Shown here one piece after another: positions 1 through 24,618 of a stretch of DNA of 64,000 bases. Source of the DNA: Macrostomum hystrix (lineage: Eukaryota > Platyhelminthes > Macrostomidae); the NCBI GenBank assembly GCA_950097015.1, contig CATNEN010000001.1, forward strand, positions 3,248,001-3,312,000. Reading direction: 5' to 3'. The translations under genes and the position numbers were made by a program. The notes below the pieces were generated by a model. The model saw nothing but the letters and a program-made list of their open reading frames with translations. It had not been told where the DNA came from and ran no database searches. The first letter of the stretch is position 1. The number at the start of each line of letters is the position of its first letter.

Positions 1-280
1 ATTTGTGAGTCTGTCCATTGTAAACCTGTCTTTTAGCGTTCTGTACACGGTAAACCTGTCTTTGATATTCTGCTCACTGTAAACCTGTCTTAAAAGTCTG
101 TCCACTGTAAACCTGTCTTTTAATTGCTATAGCAATTTAAAGTCTGTCCACTGTAAACCTGTCTTTAAAATACTGTCCGCTGTAGAAATGTATTTGAAAG
201 ACTGTCCACTGTGATCCTGTCTTTCATAGTCTGTCCGCTGTAAACCTGTCTTTTAATAGTCTGTCCATTGTCTTTCCAAA
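1..280. repeat. Degenerate ~25-bp minisatellite, intron of HEATR5
   Basis: About ten imperfect copies of a unit with core TCCACTGTAAACCTGTCTTT. They fill the intron upstream of the first HEATR5 exon in the window, up to the acceptor at 287. Confidence 0.85.
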
Positions 281-287
281 TCTGCAG

Positions 288-14955
<14,668 letters not shown>

Positions 14956-15604
14956 TTTTAATATAATAAACTAATTAGATGGCTATTGGTATGCATCGAT
15001 ATAGTTACTCCCGCCGTTTACCTAGTACCAGTTTTTCTCCTGTGATGATGCAATAGCTTTTCGTTTCGCTTAAGTGTAATTTTATCGATTTTTTAATCTC
15101 TTAAATCATTTAAAAATCGTTGATAAATCGCTTATCCAATTTTTGTTTTAAACATATAAACCGTTAATTTTGAGTCTCTCTTATAGATACAGTAGTTGGA
15201 AAAGTGGATTACACTTTATAAATCAGAATTATCCCTTAATCTTCAATGTGATATCCTATTCGTATACACTAATCTGTGTTGTCCACTAATTTGCTTATGT
15301 ATATTTTTTGTATTTTTCTTAGCATTGTTTTCCGATGTAATTTACTATATATTTGTGCACTGATCATTTTAAACAGATTAAGTTATAAACGTGTTTTGAT
15401 GTTTTTAAACAGACTTTTTTTAATGTTTTAGTTAGTTTGTTGTTACACAATAAGCTATCTGTTACTAATACGTAAATTTAGTTCTAAAATCATTAGTCTT
15501 TTGTGTTTACATTATATTCTCCAGCAAAGAACCTGTCTAGCAAAAGCTACTTGCAGTAGTTTGCACCAAAGCTTATGCAATTTATTTGCTATTTACTTAA
15601 AGTC

Positions 15605-15610
15605 AATAAA
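15605..15610 (+). terminator. HEATR5 poly(A) signal
   Basis: AATAAA lies 650 nt after the HEATR5 stop, in AT-rich DNA. It is the last such hexamer before the next gene. A nearer AATAAA at 14965-14970 is only 10 nt past the stop and probably too close to be the main signal. Confidence 0.55.
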
Positions 15611-15779
15611 ATACAATCCGCGTTTGTCATTAATGAAAGTAGTATATTTTGTGTTTTTTATTTTCATTTAGTTCTTTAGATTAAGGTCAATTAACAGTAA
15701 CTACTACCTTAACAATAGTTTATTTATTACACTAAAGTTAATCTAAAATTAACTTTATCTTGACTTCATTTATGGTTTT

Positions 15780-15797
15780 TTCCAACTTGGTTTGCAG
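15780..15797 (+). promoter_or_regulatory. 3' splice site just upstream of the CCPG1-like start codon
   Basis: TTCCAACTTGGTTTGCAG ends 19 nt before the ATG at 15817, after a T-rich tract. No 5' partner exon is recognisable in the 190 bp back to the HEATR5 poly(A) signal. This fits spliced-leader trans-splicing, although a hidden short non-coding exon is possible. Confidence 0.5.
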
Positions 15798-15816
15798 AAT
15801 AAGCAAGTAATCAATT

Positions 15817-18800
15817 ATGGCATCTGCGGATCTGCCAATCAATATCGAGCCGACCGAGGAGTCTAAATTATCGGACGACAAGACCGAAAAAGCGTCAACC
15901 ACTTCGTCATCTTCGGCGTTGACTTTGGGCACTGCTGCCACAGCCAACTCCGCCGATTGGGAGCTGGTCGAACCGCCGGCAGTGCCCAGTCTACTGTCTG
16001 CTGAATGTCTGGCGCCTTCTGCCAGCAGTAGCAGCTCCGTTGAGGTTTTGCTAGCCTCTGAAACAGAGGACGCCCTTGAAGATGCCGATAGCCTAGCTAA
16101 TAATGTGGACGAAATTGGCGTTGAACTGCTGGAAGATAATGAGCAGCAAATGATGCCAAGCTCCATGCAAGCTTCTGGTTCTACAGTGGCGACAACTACG
16201 GAGACCACCGCTGTTCAGCAGGCTGCTGGACGACAAGATGACACGACGACGGATTCAGTTCAGCAGCAGCAGCAGCAGCCACTAATTTCAGGACCATCCG
16301 AACAACGGATTATTCAAGCGATTCGTCTATTACAAAACACTTTGCCAGCATCGTCCGAGCAGCCGGCGCCTCAGGGGGTGAGTGGTAGAGCGGTCTAACG
16401 CGATTGCCTCTTGCGCCAAGGTCCCTGAGCTCGATTGCGCGGCGAGGCCACATTTATTTGGGGCGCAGCCGCGTAGAAAATGCTTGGGTACTTTTCGTGC
16501 AATTTAGGGCACTTCAAGGCACTATTTGTTAAGGTCCTGGCGATGAGAAAGTCAAGGCAGATGTACATTATACCTGTGTGAGCATGAGCCTGCAGGACGG
16601 TATCTGGATGCGTGTGTGCTCAGGAGTCAGCGAAATGGGGCAGAACTGCCTCCTCGCTGGCTGCGGGTCTAGTGTCACCAAATGATGCGCCATTGCCCGC
16701 AGCCCTCCTGCAATTATTATTATTATTAGGCGGCGCCTCCGTCTCCTCCGTCGACGCCGACGCCTCCGCCGGAACCGGAGCCCGCTCGACTTCGCATTAT
16801 TCGTCGCTGGCTAGCCTACGACGAAGAGGACATCAACGAAGCCGAACGAGAGTCGCCTCCCGAGAGCGACATCGGACTGGCCGATCCGCCGCCGCCCGCA
16901 GCTGGCAACGAGGATCAGGACAATAACGCCGACTATGGCCACGTGCTGCCCGCGATGCTGGCTACAGCAGCCCGTCAGCGTCAGCGTCAGTATTGTCATC
17001 GGCCGAATGACCCGGTGAATTGCCGGCTGACTGTTCTGTGCCTGCTGGCTTTGGCGTTCGCCACCGGTCTCGGCCTCGGACATTTTTTTGGCTGCTCCGG
17101 TTCTGGGCGAGACGGCCGGCTGCTGATTGGTTGCCGGGCCTGGAGGGCCGATCAGGTATTCCATTTGTATTTCTCGTTTTGTTTAATGATTCAGGTTTTG
17201 AGGTTGTGACCCTTTTCCCCAAATTATCTTCTCTTTCTTCCCCAATCTTCTCCCCTTTCTTTCCCCGAATTTCCCCTTTCTTTCCCCCAATCTTCTCCCC
17301 TTTCTTTTCCCCAATCTTCTCCCCTTTCTTCCCCCCAATCTTCTCCCCTTTCTTCCCCCCAATCTTCTCCCCTTTCTCCCCCCCCAATCTTCTCCCCTTT
17401 CTTTCCCCCAATCTTCTCCCCCTTTTTCACCGCAATCTTCTCCCCTTTCTTCCCCCCAATCTTCTCCCCTTTCTTGCCCCCAATCTTCTCCCCTTTCTCC
17501 CCCCCCAATCTTCTCCCCTTTCTCCCCCCCAATCTTCTCCCCTTTCTTTCCCCCAATCTTCTCCCCCTTTTTCACCGCAATCTTCTCCCCTTTCTTCCCC
17601 ACAATCATTTCCCCTGTTCGTCTGTTCCAACCCCGATGTTCTTATTTTTGTTCCTATTATATTCTCCTCTTTCTTCCCTCAATCTCCCCTCCTTCCCTGC
17701 TTAAGTCCTATTGAATTTCTCTAATTGATACTCATCTCGTCTCCTCCCTGCAACCCCAAGGCTTCTCGTTCGCGCGCCCTTCGTCGCGATCTAGCCGCTT
17801 GCACTCGTCGCTACGACGATCTGGAGCTAACTATCAGCGAACTGAAGACTACCCTAGTGCAGAAGGAGTACGTCGACAAATGGGAGAGCTTATACGCCGA
17901 ATCCGAAGAGGAGAAGGACGCCCTGCGCGTTGCTATGGAGCTCTACAAGACTCGATATAATCGGGAGAAGGCTAAGAATGAAGAGCTGGGGGAGCGCTTG
18001 GCGGAAGCTGAGAGAGTCTGCAACGCAACCCAGTCTAATGTACAGGTGATTAACGGGAAATCGCTGGTCTTTAGCCTTTTTAGTTGCTAGGGTACTAAAC
18101 TATGCAGTCGTTTTTTGATTCGTATCTTTCGCTTATTTGTATATAATAGTTGGTTGCCATGCTAGCTTTCTGGCAAATGATGGTTGTTGCTATGCGAGCT
18201 TTCTGGCAAATGATAGTTGGTTGCTATGCTAGCTTTCTGGTGAATAATGGTTGGTTGCTATGCTAGCTTTCTGGTGAATAATGGTTGGTTGCTATGCTAG
18301 CTTTCTGGAAAATGATGGTTGGTTGCTATGCTAGCTTTCTGGTGAATAATGGTTTGTTGCTATGCTAGCTTTCTGGATAATGATGGTTGGTTGCTATGCT
18401 TGCTTTCTGGTTAATGATAATTAGTTGCTATGCTAGCTTTCTGGTGAATAATAGTTGGTTGCTATGCTAGCTTTCTGGTGAATGATAGTTGGTTGCTATG
18501 CTAAGTTTTAGTAAATGATAATTGGTTGCTATGCTAGTGTTTTGGTAAATGATGGTTGGTTGCTATGCTATCCGGTTAGTTAGTGATATTTTGTCGTTAT
18601 TTTACGATAGTTGCCATGGTAACTCTTTATTAAGACGTCAACAACGATCATAGGTTTTTGCTTTACACAGGTTCTACTGATGAGTTTAGTCGTATTGCTG
18701 TTTTTTCAAATAATTTTTTTATTATTTTAGATCGAACAGTTGAAATCTGCCAATGCCAAGCTTCTCACTGAGGCAGCTGAGCTTCGTTCTAAAATTGATT

Positions 18801-20469
18801 CTAACAAGCTCGCTAACCAATGCCATCGCGACTGGCTATTCGGCGTCCTTAGCAACGGCACTGCAGCCGCCGCTAAAGTTGGCTGCGGCCTGTTTAATCG
18901 GGTTAACAATGCTTCGGATCGGTTGCTAAGGAAGCTTAGCAACAGTTCCAGCGGAGTTATGATGAAAAAGTTCACTAACGCCACTGTGGCCCTATTTAGA
19001 AAGCATCTAGGCGACGTCACTAATCGGTTGCTAGGCAACCTAGACAAAGCTTCCGGCGGCTATTTGGCCAATTTGCCAAAGCGCTATTTCAATTTCTCCA
19101 TGATTGAAGTCGCAACCGTAACGACTGAGGATAAAACTAAAGAGACTGAACCCCCAGGTCCGGCTCCACCTTCAATTATTGTTGCTAAGGACGCTCAGTG
19201 CGTCATTAGCAACGCCAAGAACAGAGAAGATTTAGCCAGCAAGGCCAGCACCGCCCTTCGCTGGAGTCTGGATGGTCGCGCCGAGGTGCGCGCGAAGGAG
19301 AGAAAAATTGGGGCCAAAGAGATTCAACGTCTGGGGAAGCTGAATCGCAGGAAGGGAACGCGACACGACTGGTACGCGCGAAGGCTGCAGGTGCGTCGCT
19401 GAATAAAACTATTTGATTGACAAGTTCTACTTTTAGATTTGGAGGATCGACCCTATCCGCCATTTTCCCCCTGAATTAATCCATATCGCTGTTTTTAATA
19501 GACTGACCCCTAACAGTTTCCAATAGATTGACCCCTAACAGTTTCCAATAGATTGACCCCTAACAGTTTCCAATAGATTGACCCCTCACAGTTTCCAATA
19601 GATTGACCCCCTCCCAGTTGCCAATAGACTGACCCCTAACAGTTTCCAATAGATTGACCCCCTCCCAGTTGCCAATAGATTGACCCCCTCCCAGTTTCCA
19701 ATAGATCGACCCCCTCCCAGTTGCCAATAGATTGACCCCTCGCAGTTTTCAATAGATTGACCCCCTCCCACAGTTTCCAGTAAATTGACCCCCTCCCAGT
19801 TTCTAAAAGATTAACCCCTTCCCAGTTTCCGATATTAGATTGAACCCCTCCCAGTTTCCAGTAGATTGACCCCCTCCCAGTTTTCAATAGATTGACCCCC
19901 TCCCACAGTTTCCGATAGATTGACCCCCTCCCAGTTTCCGATAGATTGACCCCCTCCCAGTGTCCAGTAGATTGACCCCCTCCCAGTTTTTAACAGATTG
20001 ACCCCCTTACCAGTTTCCGATAGATTGACCCTCTCCCAGTTTCAATATTAGATTGACCCCTTGCCAGTTTCCAATATTAGATTGACCCCTTGCCAGTTTC
20101 CAATATTTGACTGACCCCCTCCCAGTTTCTAATAGATTGACCCCTCCCAGTGTCTTCTAGTGAAACTGACGGAGTTTTCTATATCCCTAGAAACAGCACT
20201 AAGTTAATGTCTCAAATAAAATTTCTTAGACTCGACAGAAGCTGCGAGGTCACTATGAGGCGTCAAAGTCGAAGCCATACTACGACAATAAGCATTTTCC
20301 AGAGGAGGTCTTTGACGATGCCGACAGTCGGCTAAATATGAACGAGCGTAGCGAGGATGTCGAATGGGGCGTCGGGCAGCTGAAGGCCGCAGTTGACAAA
20401 GTCACTACTAGGCTAGCTCGGATTAAAGAAAAATTTCTCGCCGCAAAGCAGAGAAGATGGTCGGCTTAA
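15817..20469 (+). CDS. CCPG1: CCPG1-like ER-phagy receptor, single-pass ER membrane protein
   Basis: Exons: 15817-16377, 16730-17155, 17761-18045, 18731-19390, 20230-20469 (stop TAA). All junctions are phase 0, giving 723 aa (human CCPG1 is about 757). Residues 45-50 read ADWELV, a W-x-x-V LC3-interacting motif after an acidic residue, at the place where CCPG1 has its own W-x-x-I motif. One membrane segment spans about 286-308 and ends GLGHFFG, against GFGHFYG in CCPG1. A coiled coil follows at about 340-450, containing DKWESLYAES (CCPG1 has DLWERLYVEA). The luminal part has amphipathic repeats with many N-x-S/T sites. The family tethers ER sheets to autophagosomes through Atg8 and FIP200. 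The far C-terminal domain of human CCPG1 is not seen. The last exon could instead start 9 nt later, in the same frame. Intron 1 is a SINE (separate entry). The start is the first ATG after a 3' splice site at 15797. Confidence 0.8.
16373..16727 (+). mobile_element. tRNA-derived SINE forming intron 1 of the CCPG1-like gene
   Basis: The element is about 355 bp. Its head (TGGTAGAGCGGTCTAACGCG) matches the D-arm/A-box of a class II (Leu/Ser-type) tRNA, and a B-box-like GAGCTCGATTGCG follows. A unique body comes next, then a (TTA)n tail. It is homologous along its length to 61728-62092. The flanks are AGCCGGCGCCTC (16361-16372) and AGGCGGCGCCTC (16728-16739), 11 of 12 identical, as expected of a target-site duplication. 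The spliced intron is 16378-16729, so only five 5' bases of the element stay in the mRNA. Confidence 0.85.
17215..17625. repeat. 24-bp pyrimidine-rich minisatellite, CCPG1-like intron 2
   Basis: About 17 copies of CCCAATCTTCTCCCCTTTCT. The + strand is almost pure pyrimidine. Confidence 0.9.
18130..18590. repeat. 34-bp minisatellite with X-box-like half-sites, CCPG1-like intron 3
   Basis: About 13 copies containing GGTTGCTATGCTAGCTTTCT. Length varies slightly. It ends next to the perfect X-box at 18610. Confidence 0.9.
18610..18623. promoter_or_regulatory. RFX X-box palindrome in CCPG1-like intron 3
   Basis: GTTGCCATGGTAAC is an exact match to the X-box consensus GTTNCCATGGNAAC. It directly follows an array whose units carry a half-site (GTTGCTATG). 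Confidence 0.45.
19490..20150. repeat. ~26-bp minisatellite, CCPG1-like intron 4
   Basis: About 25 copies of ATTGACCCCCTCCCAGTTTC. Confidence 0.92.
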
Positions 20470-20659
20470 ACGCACTGCTAATGGGGAGAAATTTGTGTCG
20501 AGAATTTGTGAATAGACTGATTGGTTTTCCTAGGTGTCTGGGCAGGTGTGCGGGCGATTTTTTTTATTTGCAATTTTTTCTGCTTTTAAAATGTTTTATT
20601 TATCGCTCTTCAATAACTTTTCCACAATTTTTATCGTTGAAATCTGACCTTCAGGTGCT

Positions 20660-21540
20660 CAAATTGGATTCATTTACACACCTTCAGGTCCTCAGGTTGG
20701 GTTCAGATACAGACTTTCAGGTCCTCAGATTGGGTTCGGATACACAACTTCAGGTTCTTAGATTGGGTTCAGATACACACCTTCAGGTCCTCAGATTGGA
20801 TTCAGATACAGACCCTCAGGTCCTCAGATTAGATTCAGATACACACCTTCAGGTTCTTAGATTAGATTCAGATACAGACCTTCAGGTCCTCAGATTAGAT
20901 TCAGATACACACCTTCAGGTTCTTAGATTGGGTTCAGATACACACCTTCAGGTCCTTAGATTAGATTCAGATACAGACCTTCAGGTCCTCAGATTGGGTT
21001 CAGATACACACCTTCAGGTCCTCAGATTAGATTCAGATACACAACTTCAGGTTCTTAGATTGGGTTCAGATACACACCTTCAGGTCCTCAGATTGGGTTC
21101 AGATACACACCTTCAGGTCCTCAGATTGGATTCAGATACAGACTCTCAGGTCCTCAGATTAGATTCAGATACACACCTTCAGGTTCTTAGATTAGATTCA
21201 GATACAGACCTTCAGGTCCTCACATTAGATTCAGATACACACCTTCAGGTTCTTAGATTGGGTTCAGATACACACCTTCAGGTCCTCAGATTAGATTCAG
21301 ATACACAACTTCAGGTTCTTAGATTGGGTTCAGATACACACCTTCAGGTCCTCAGATTGGGTTCAGATACACACCTTCAGGTCCTCAGATTGGATTCAGA
21401 TACACACCTTCAGGTCCTCAGATTGGATTCAGATACACACCTTCAGGTTCTTAGATTAGATTCAGATACAGACCCTCAGGTCCTCAGATTGGATTCAGAT
21501 ACACACCTTCAGGTCCTCAGATTAGATTCAGATACACACC
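20660..21540. repeat. 33-bp minisatellite downstream of the CCPG1-like gene
   Basis: About 26 copies of CTTCAGGTCCTCAGATTGGG-type units with GG/GA, ACA/GAC variants. It begins about 190 bp after the stop codon and so may be in the 3' UTR. Confidence 0.92.
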
Positions 21541-21885
21541 ATAAAACATACTAATAATAATTTATATTATCATTATTTACTTTAGCCGCTTATAGTTTAT
21601 TTTTATTTACAAGTTGTCAACTAGTGAAGCATATGTATTCAATATCTGACACATAATTTCAGTTTTACTGCTCAACAAGTTTTTATGTAAATAGTTCCCG
21701 TTGCAATTACAGTTGTTGATAATGTTTTTTTGTAAATATGATTACTAGATAAAACAGCTCTACTGATTACCATCATCATATTCAGATAACTCATTTTATG
21801 TTTTATTATCATTGTCGTCGTTTTTTCGTACGTTTATTCGTTAATTACGTTTGCAAATATCTTCATAACCGATTAGTAATAACAT
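21541..21885. other. AT-rich unique spacer
   Basis: No open frame, array or clear poly(A) hexamer. Probably 3' UTR or intergenic DNA of the CCPG1-like gene. Confidence 0.4.
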
Positions 21886-22165
21886 ATTACCCTCCATAGA
21901 TTACAGATCCCTCATATTACCCACCATAGATTACTGATCCCTCATATTACCCTCCATTGATTACAGATCCCTCGTATTACCCTCCATAGATTACTGATCC
22001 CTCATATTACCTTTCATTGATTACAAATCCCTCATATTACCCTCCACCAAAGATTACAGATCCCTCATATTACCCTCTATAGATTACAGATGCATCATAT
22101 TACCCTCTAAAGATTACAGATCCCTCATATTACCCTCCATAGATTACAGACCCATCGTATTACCT
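21885..22165. repeat. 30-bp minisatellite
   Basis: About nine imperfect copies of CATATTACCCTCCATAGATT. Confidence 0.9.
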
Positions 22166-22575
22166 GAATGCTTGTAATTATCGTCCATTTGTGTGTATTT
22201 TGGTTTTACTATTTTTGCATGAATTTTACCTTTCGACTTTTTGTTTTCTACACATTTTTACATTGTAACAGCATTCTTCATTGAACTCAATTCCCTGTTC
22301 GAGTTTTACTAAAAAAGGAAAAATCTGAATATTTTTTTACCATTTTCATATCGTTTCCATTTCTGCATTGAGTTTATTAAAAAATATTTTTTTATACTTT
22401 ATTCTCGCATTGTCCCATTCATTCCGTGCAACTTTTTTCTAAATTTCTCTATTTGGAGTTTGATTCAATATTCAAAATGTCCCCTCGCTGAAGACTGTAT
22501 TTATTAAAGTTTGTGCCCCAATTCCTTCCTAATCGTGTAATAAGAATTAAATATATATTATTTTTCAAGCCCTGA
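22166..22575. other. AT-rich unique intergenic DNA
   Basis: T-rich. Contains ATTAAA hexamers (about 22376, 22505, 22546) that could end the CCPG1-like transcript. No coding signal. Confidence 0.35.
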
Positions 22576-24540
22576 ATTCACACATGTCACCTGTCATTTA
22601 CCTGTCACTGACACTCTAGTCCCATTCACCTGTCACTGACACTTCAGTCCCATTCACCTGTCACTGACACTTCAGTCCCATTCACCTGTCACTGACACTT
22701 TAGTCCCATTCACCTGCCATTCACTGACACTCTAGTCCCATTCACCTGTCACTGACACTTCAGTCCCATTCACCTGCCATTCACTGACACTTCAGTCCCA
22801 TTCACCTGCCATTCACTGACACTTCAGTCCCATTCACCTGCCATTCACTGACACTTCAGTCCCATTCACCTGTCACTGACACTCTAGTCCCATTCACCTG
22901 TCACTGACACTTCAGTCCCATTCACCTGTCACTGACACTATAGTCCCATTCACCTGTCACTGACACTTCAGTCCCATTCACCTGCCATTCACTGACACTT
23001 CAGTCCCATTCACCTGCCATTCACTGACACTTCAGTCCCATTCACCTGTCACTGACACTATAGTCCCATTCACCTGCCATTCACAGACACTTCAGTCCCA
23101 TTCACCTGTCACTGACACTTCAGTCCCATTCACCTGTCACTGACACTTCAGTCCCATTCACCTGTCACTGACACTTCAGTCCCATTCACCTGCCATTCAC
23201 TGACACTTCAGTCCCATTCAGCTGCCATTCACTGACACTTCAGTCCCATTCACCTGCCATTCACTGACACTTCAGTCCCATTCAGCTGCCATTCACTGAC
23301 ACTTCAGTCCCATTCACCTGTCATTCACTGACACTTCAGTCCCATTCACCTGTCACTGACACTTCAGTCCCATTCACCTGTCATTCACTGACACTTCAGT
23401 CCCATTCACCTGTCACTGACACTTCAGTCCCATTCACCTGTCACTGACACTTCAGTCCCATTCACCTGTCACTGACACTTCAGTCCCATTCAGCTGTCAC
23501 TGACACTTCAGTCCCATTCACCTGCCATTCACTGACACTTCAGTCCCATTCACCTGTCACTGACACTTCAGTCCCATTCACCTGCCATTCACTGACATTT
23601 CAGTCCCATTCACCTGCCATTCACTGACACTTCAGTCCCATTCACCTGTCACTGACACTTCAGTCCTATTCACCTGCCATTCACTGACACTTCAGTCCCA
23701 TTCACCTGTCACTGACACTTCAGTCCCATTCACCTGTCACTGACACTTCAGTCCCATTCACCTGTCACTGACACTTCAGTCCCATTCACCTGTCACTGAC
23801 ACTTCAGTCCCATTCACCTGTCACTGACACTTCAGTCCCATTCACCTGTCACTGACACTTCAGTCCCATTCACCTGTCACTGACACTTCAGTCCCATTCA
23901 CCTGTCACTGACACTTCAGTCCCATTCACCTGCCATTCACTGACACTTCAGTCCTATTCACCTGTCACTGACACTTCAGTCCTATTCACCTGCCATTCAC
24001 TGACACTTCAGTCCCATTCATCTGTCACTGACACTTCAGTCCTATTCACCTGCCATTCACTGACACTTCAGTCCCATTCACCTGTCACTGACACTTCAGT
24101 CCCATTCACCTGTCACTGACACTTCAGTCCCATTCACCTGTCACTGACACTTCAGTCCTATTCAACTGCCATTCACTGACACTTCAGTCCCATTCACCTG
24201 TCACTGACACTTCAGTCCCATTCACCTGTCACTGACACTTCAGTCCCATTCACCTGTCACTGACACTTCAGTCCCATTCACCTCCCATTCACTGACACTT
24301 CAGTCCCATTCACCTGCCATTCACTGACACTTCAGTCCCATTCACCTGCCATTCACTGACACTTCAGTCCCATTCACCTGTCACTGACACTATAGTCCCA
24401 TTCACCTGCCATTCACAGACACTTCAGTCCCATTCACCTGTCACTGACACTTCAGTCCCATTCACCTGCCATTCACTGACACTTCAGTCCCATTCACCTG
24501 CCATTCACTGACACCTCAGTCCCATTCACCTGTCACTGAC
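22575..24540. repeat. 28/32-bp two-variant minisatellite
   Basis: About 66 units built on CACTGACACTTCAGTCCCAT. A short form (CACCTGTCACTGAC) and a form four bases longer (CACCTGCCATTCACTGAC) are interspersed. It ends about 40 bp before the MINDY acceptor. Confidence 0.95.
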
Positions 24541-24564
24541 GCGTATTTTTAATATTCTTAACCA

Positions 24565-24583
24565 AATTTAAAATACTTTTCAG
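24565..24583 (+). promoter_or_regulatory. 3' splice site upstream of the MINDY start codon
   Basis: An AT-rich tract ending ACTTTTCAG lies 35 nt before ATG 24619, immediately after the long 28/32-bp array. It is a candidate trans-splice or 5' UTR intron acceptor. Confidence 0.45.
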
Positions 24584-24618
24584 CTTTTCAAAATAACTAC
24601 AAAGCTTGAATATTTATA

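Larger units (their letters stand above)
14956..15797. other. HEATR5 3' UTR and HEATR5-CCPG1 intergenic
   Basis: AT-rich unique DNA with two AATAAA signals (14965, 15605) and a 3' splice site (15797). No open frame or repeat array. Confidence 0.6.

Noticed and set aside
14965..14970. AATAAA 10 nt after the HEATR5 stop as the main poly(A) signal
   Set aside because: It would leave almost no 3' UTR. A better-placed signal exists at 15605, although minor use cannot be excluded.
16376..16450. A functional tRNA gene
   Set aside because: Only the A-box half matches a tRNA well. The acceptor stem does not pair and the sequence continues into a shared SINE body.
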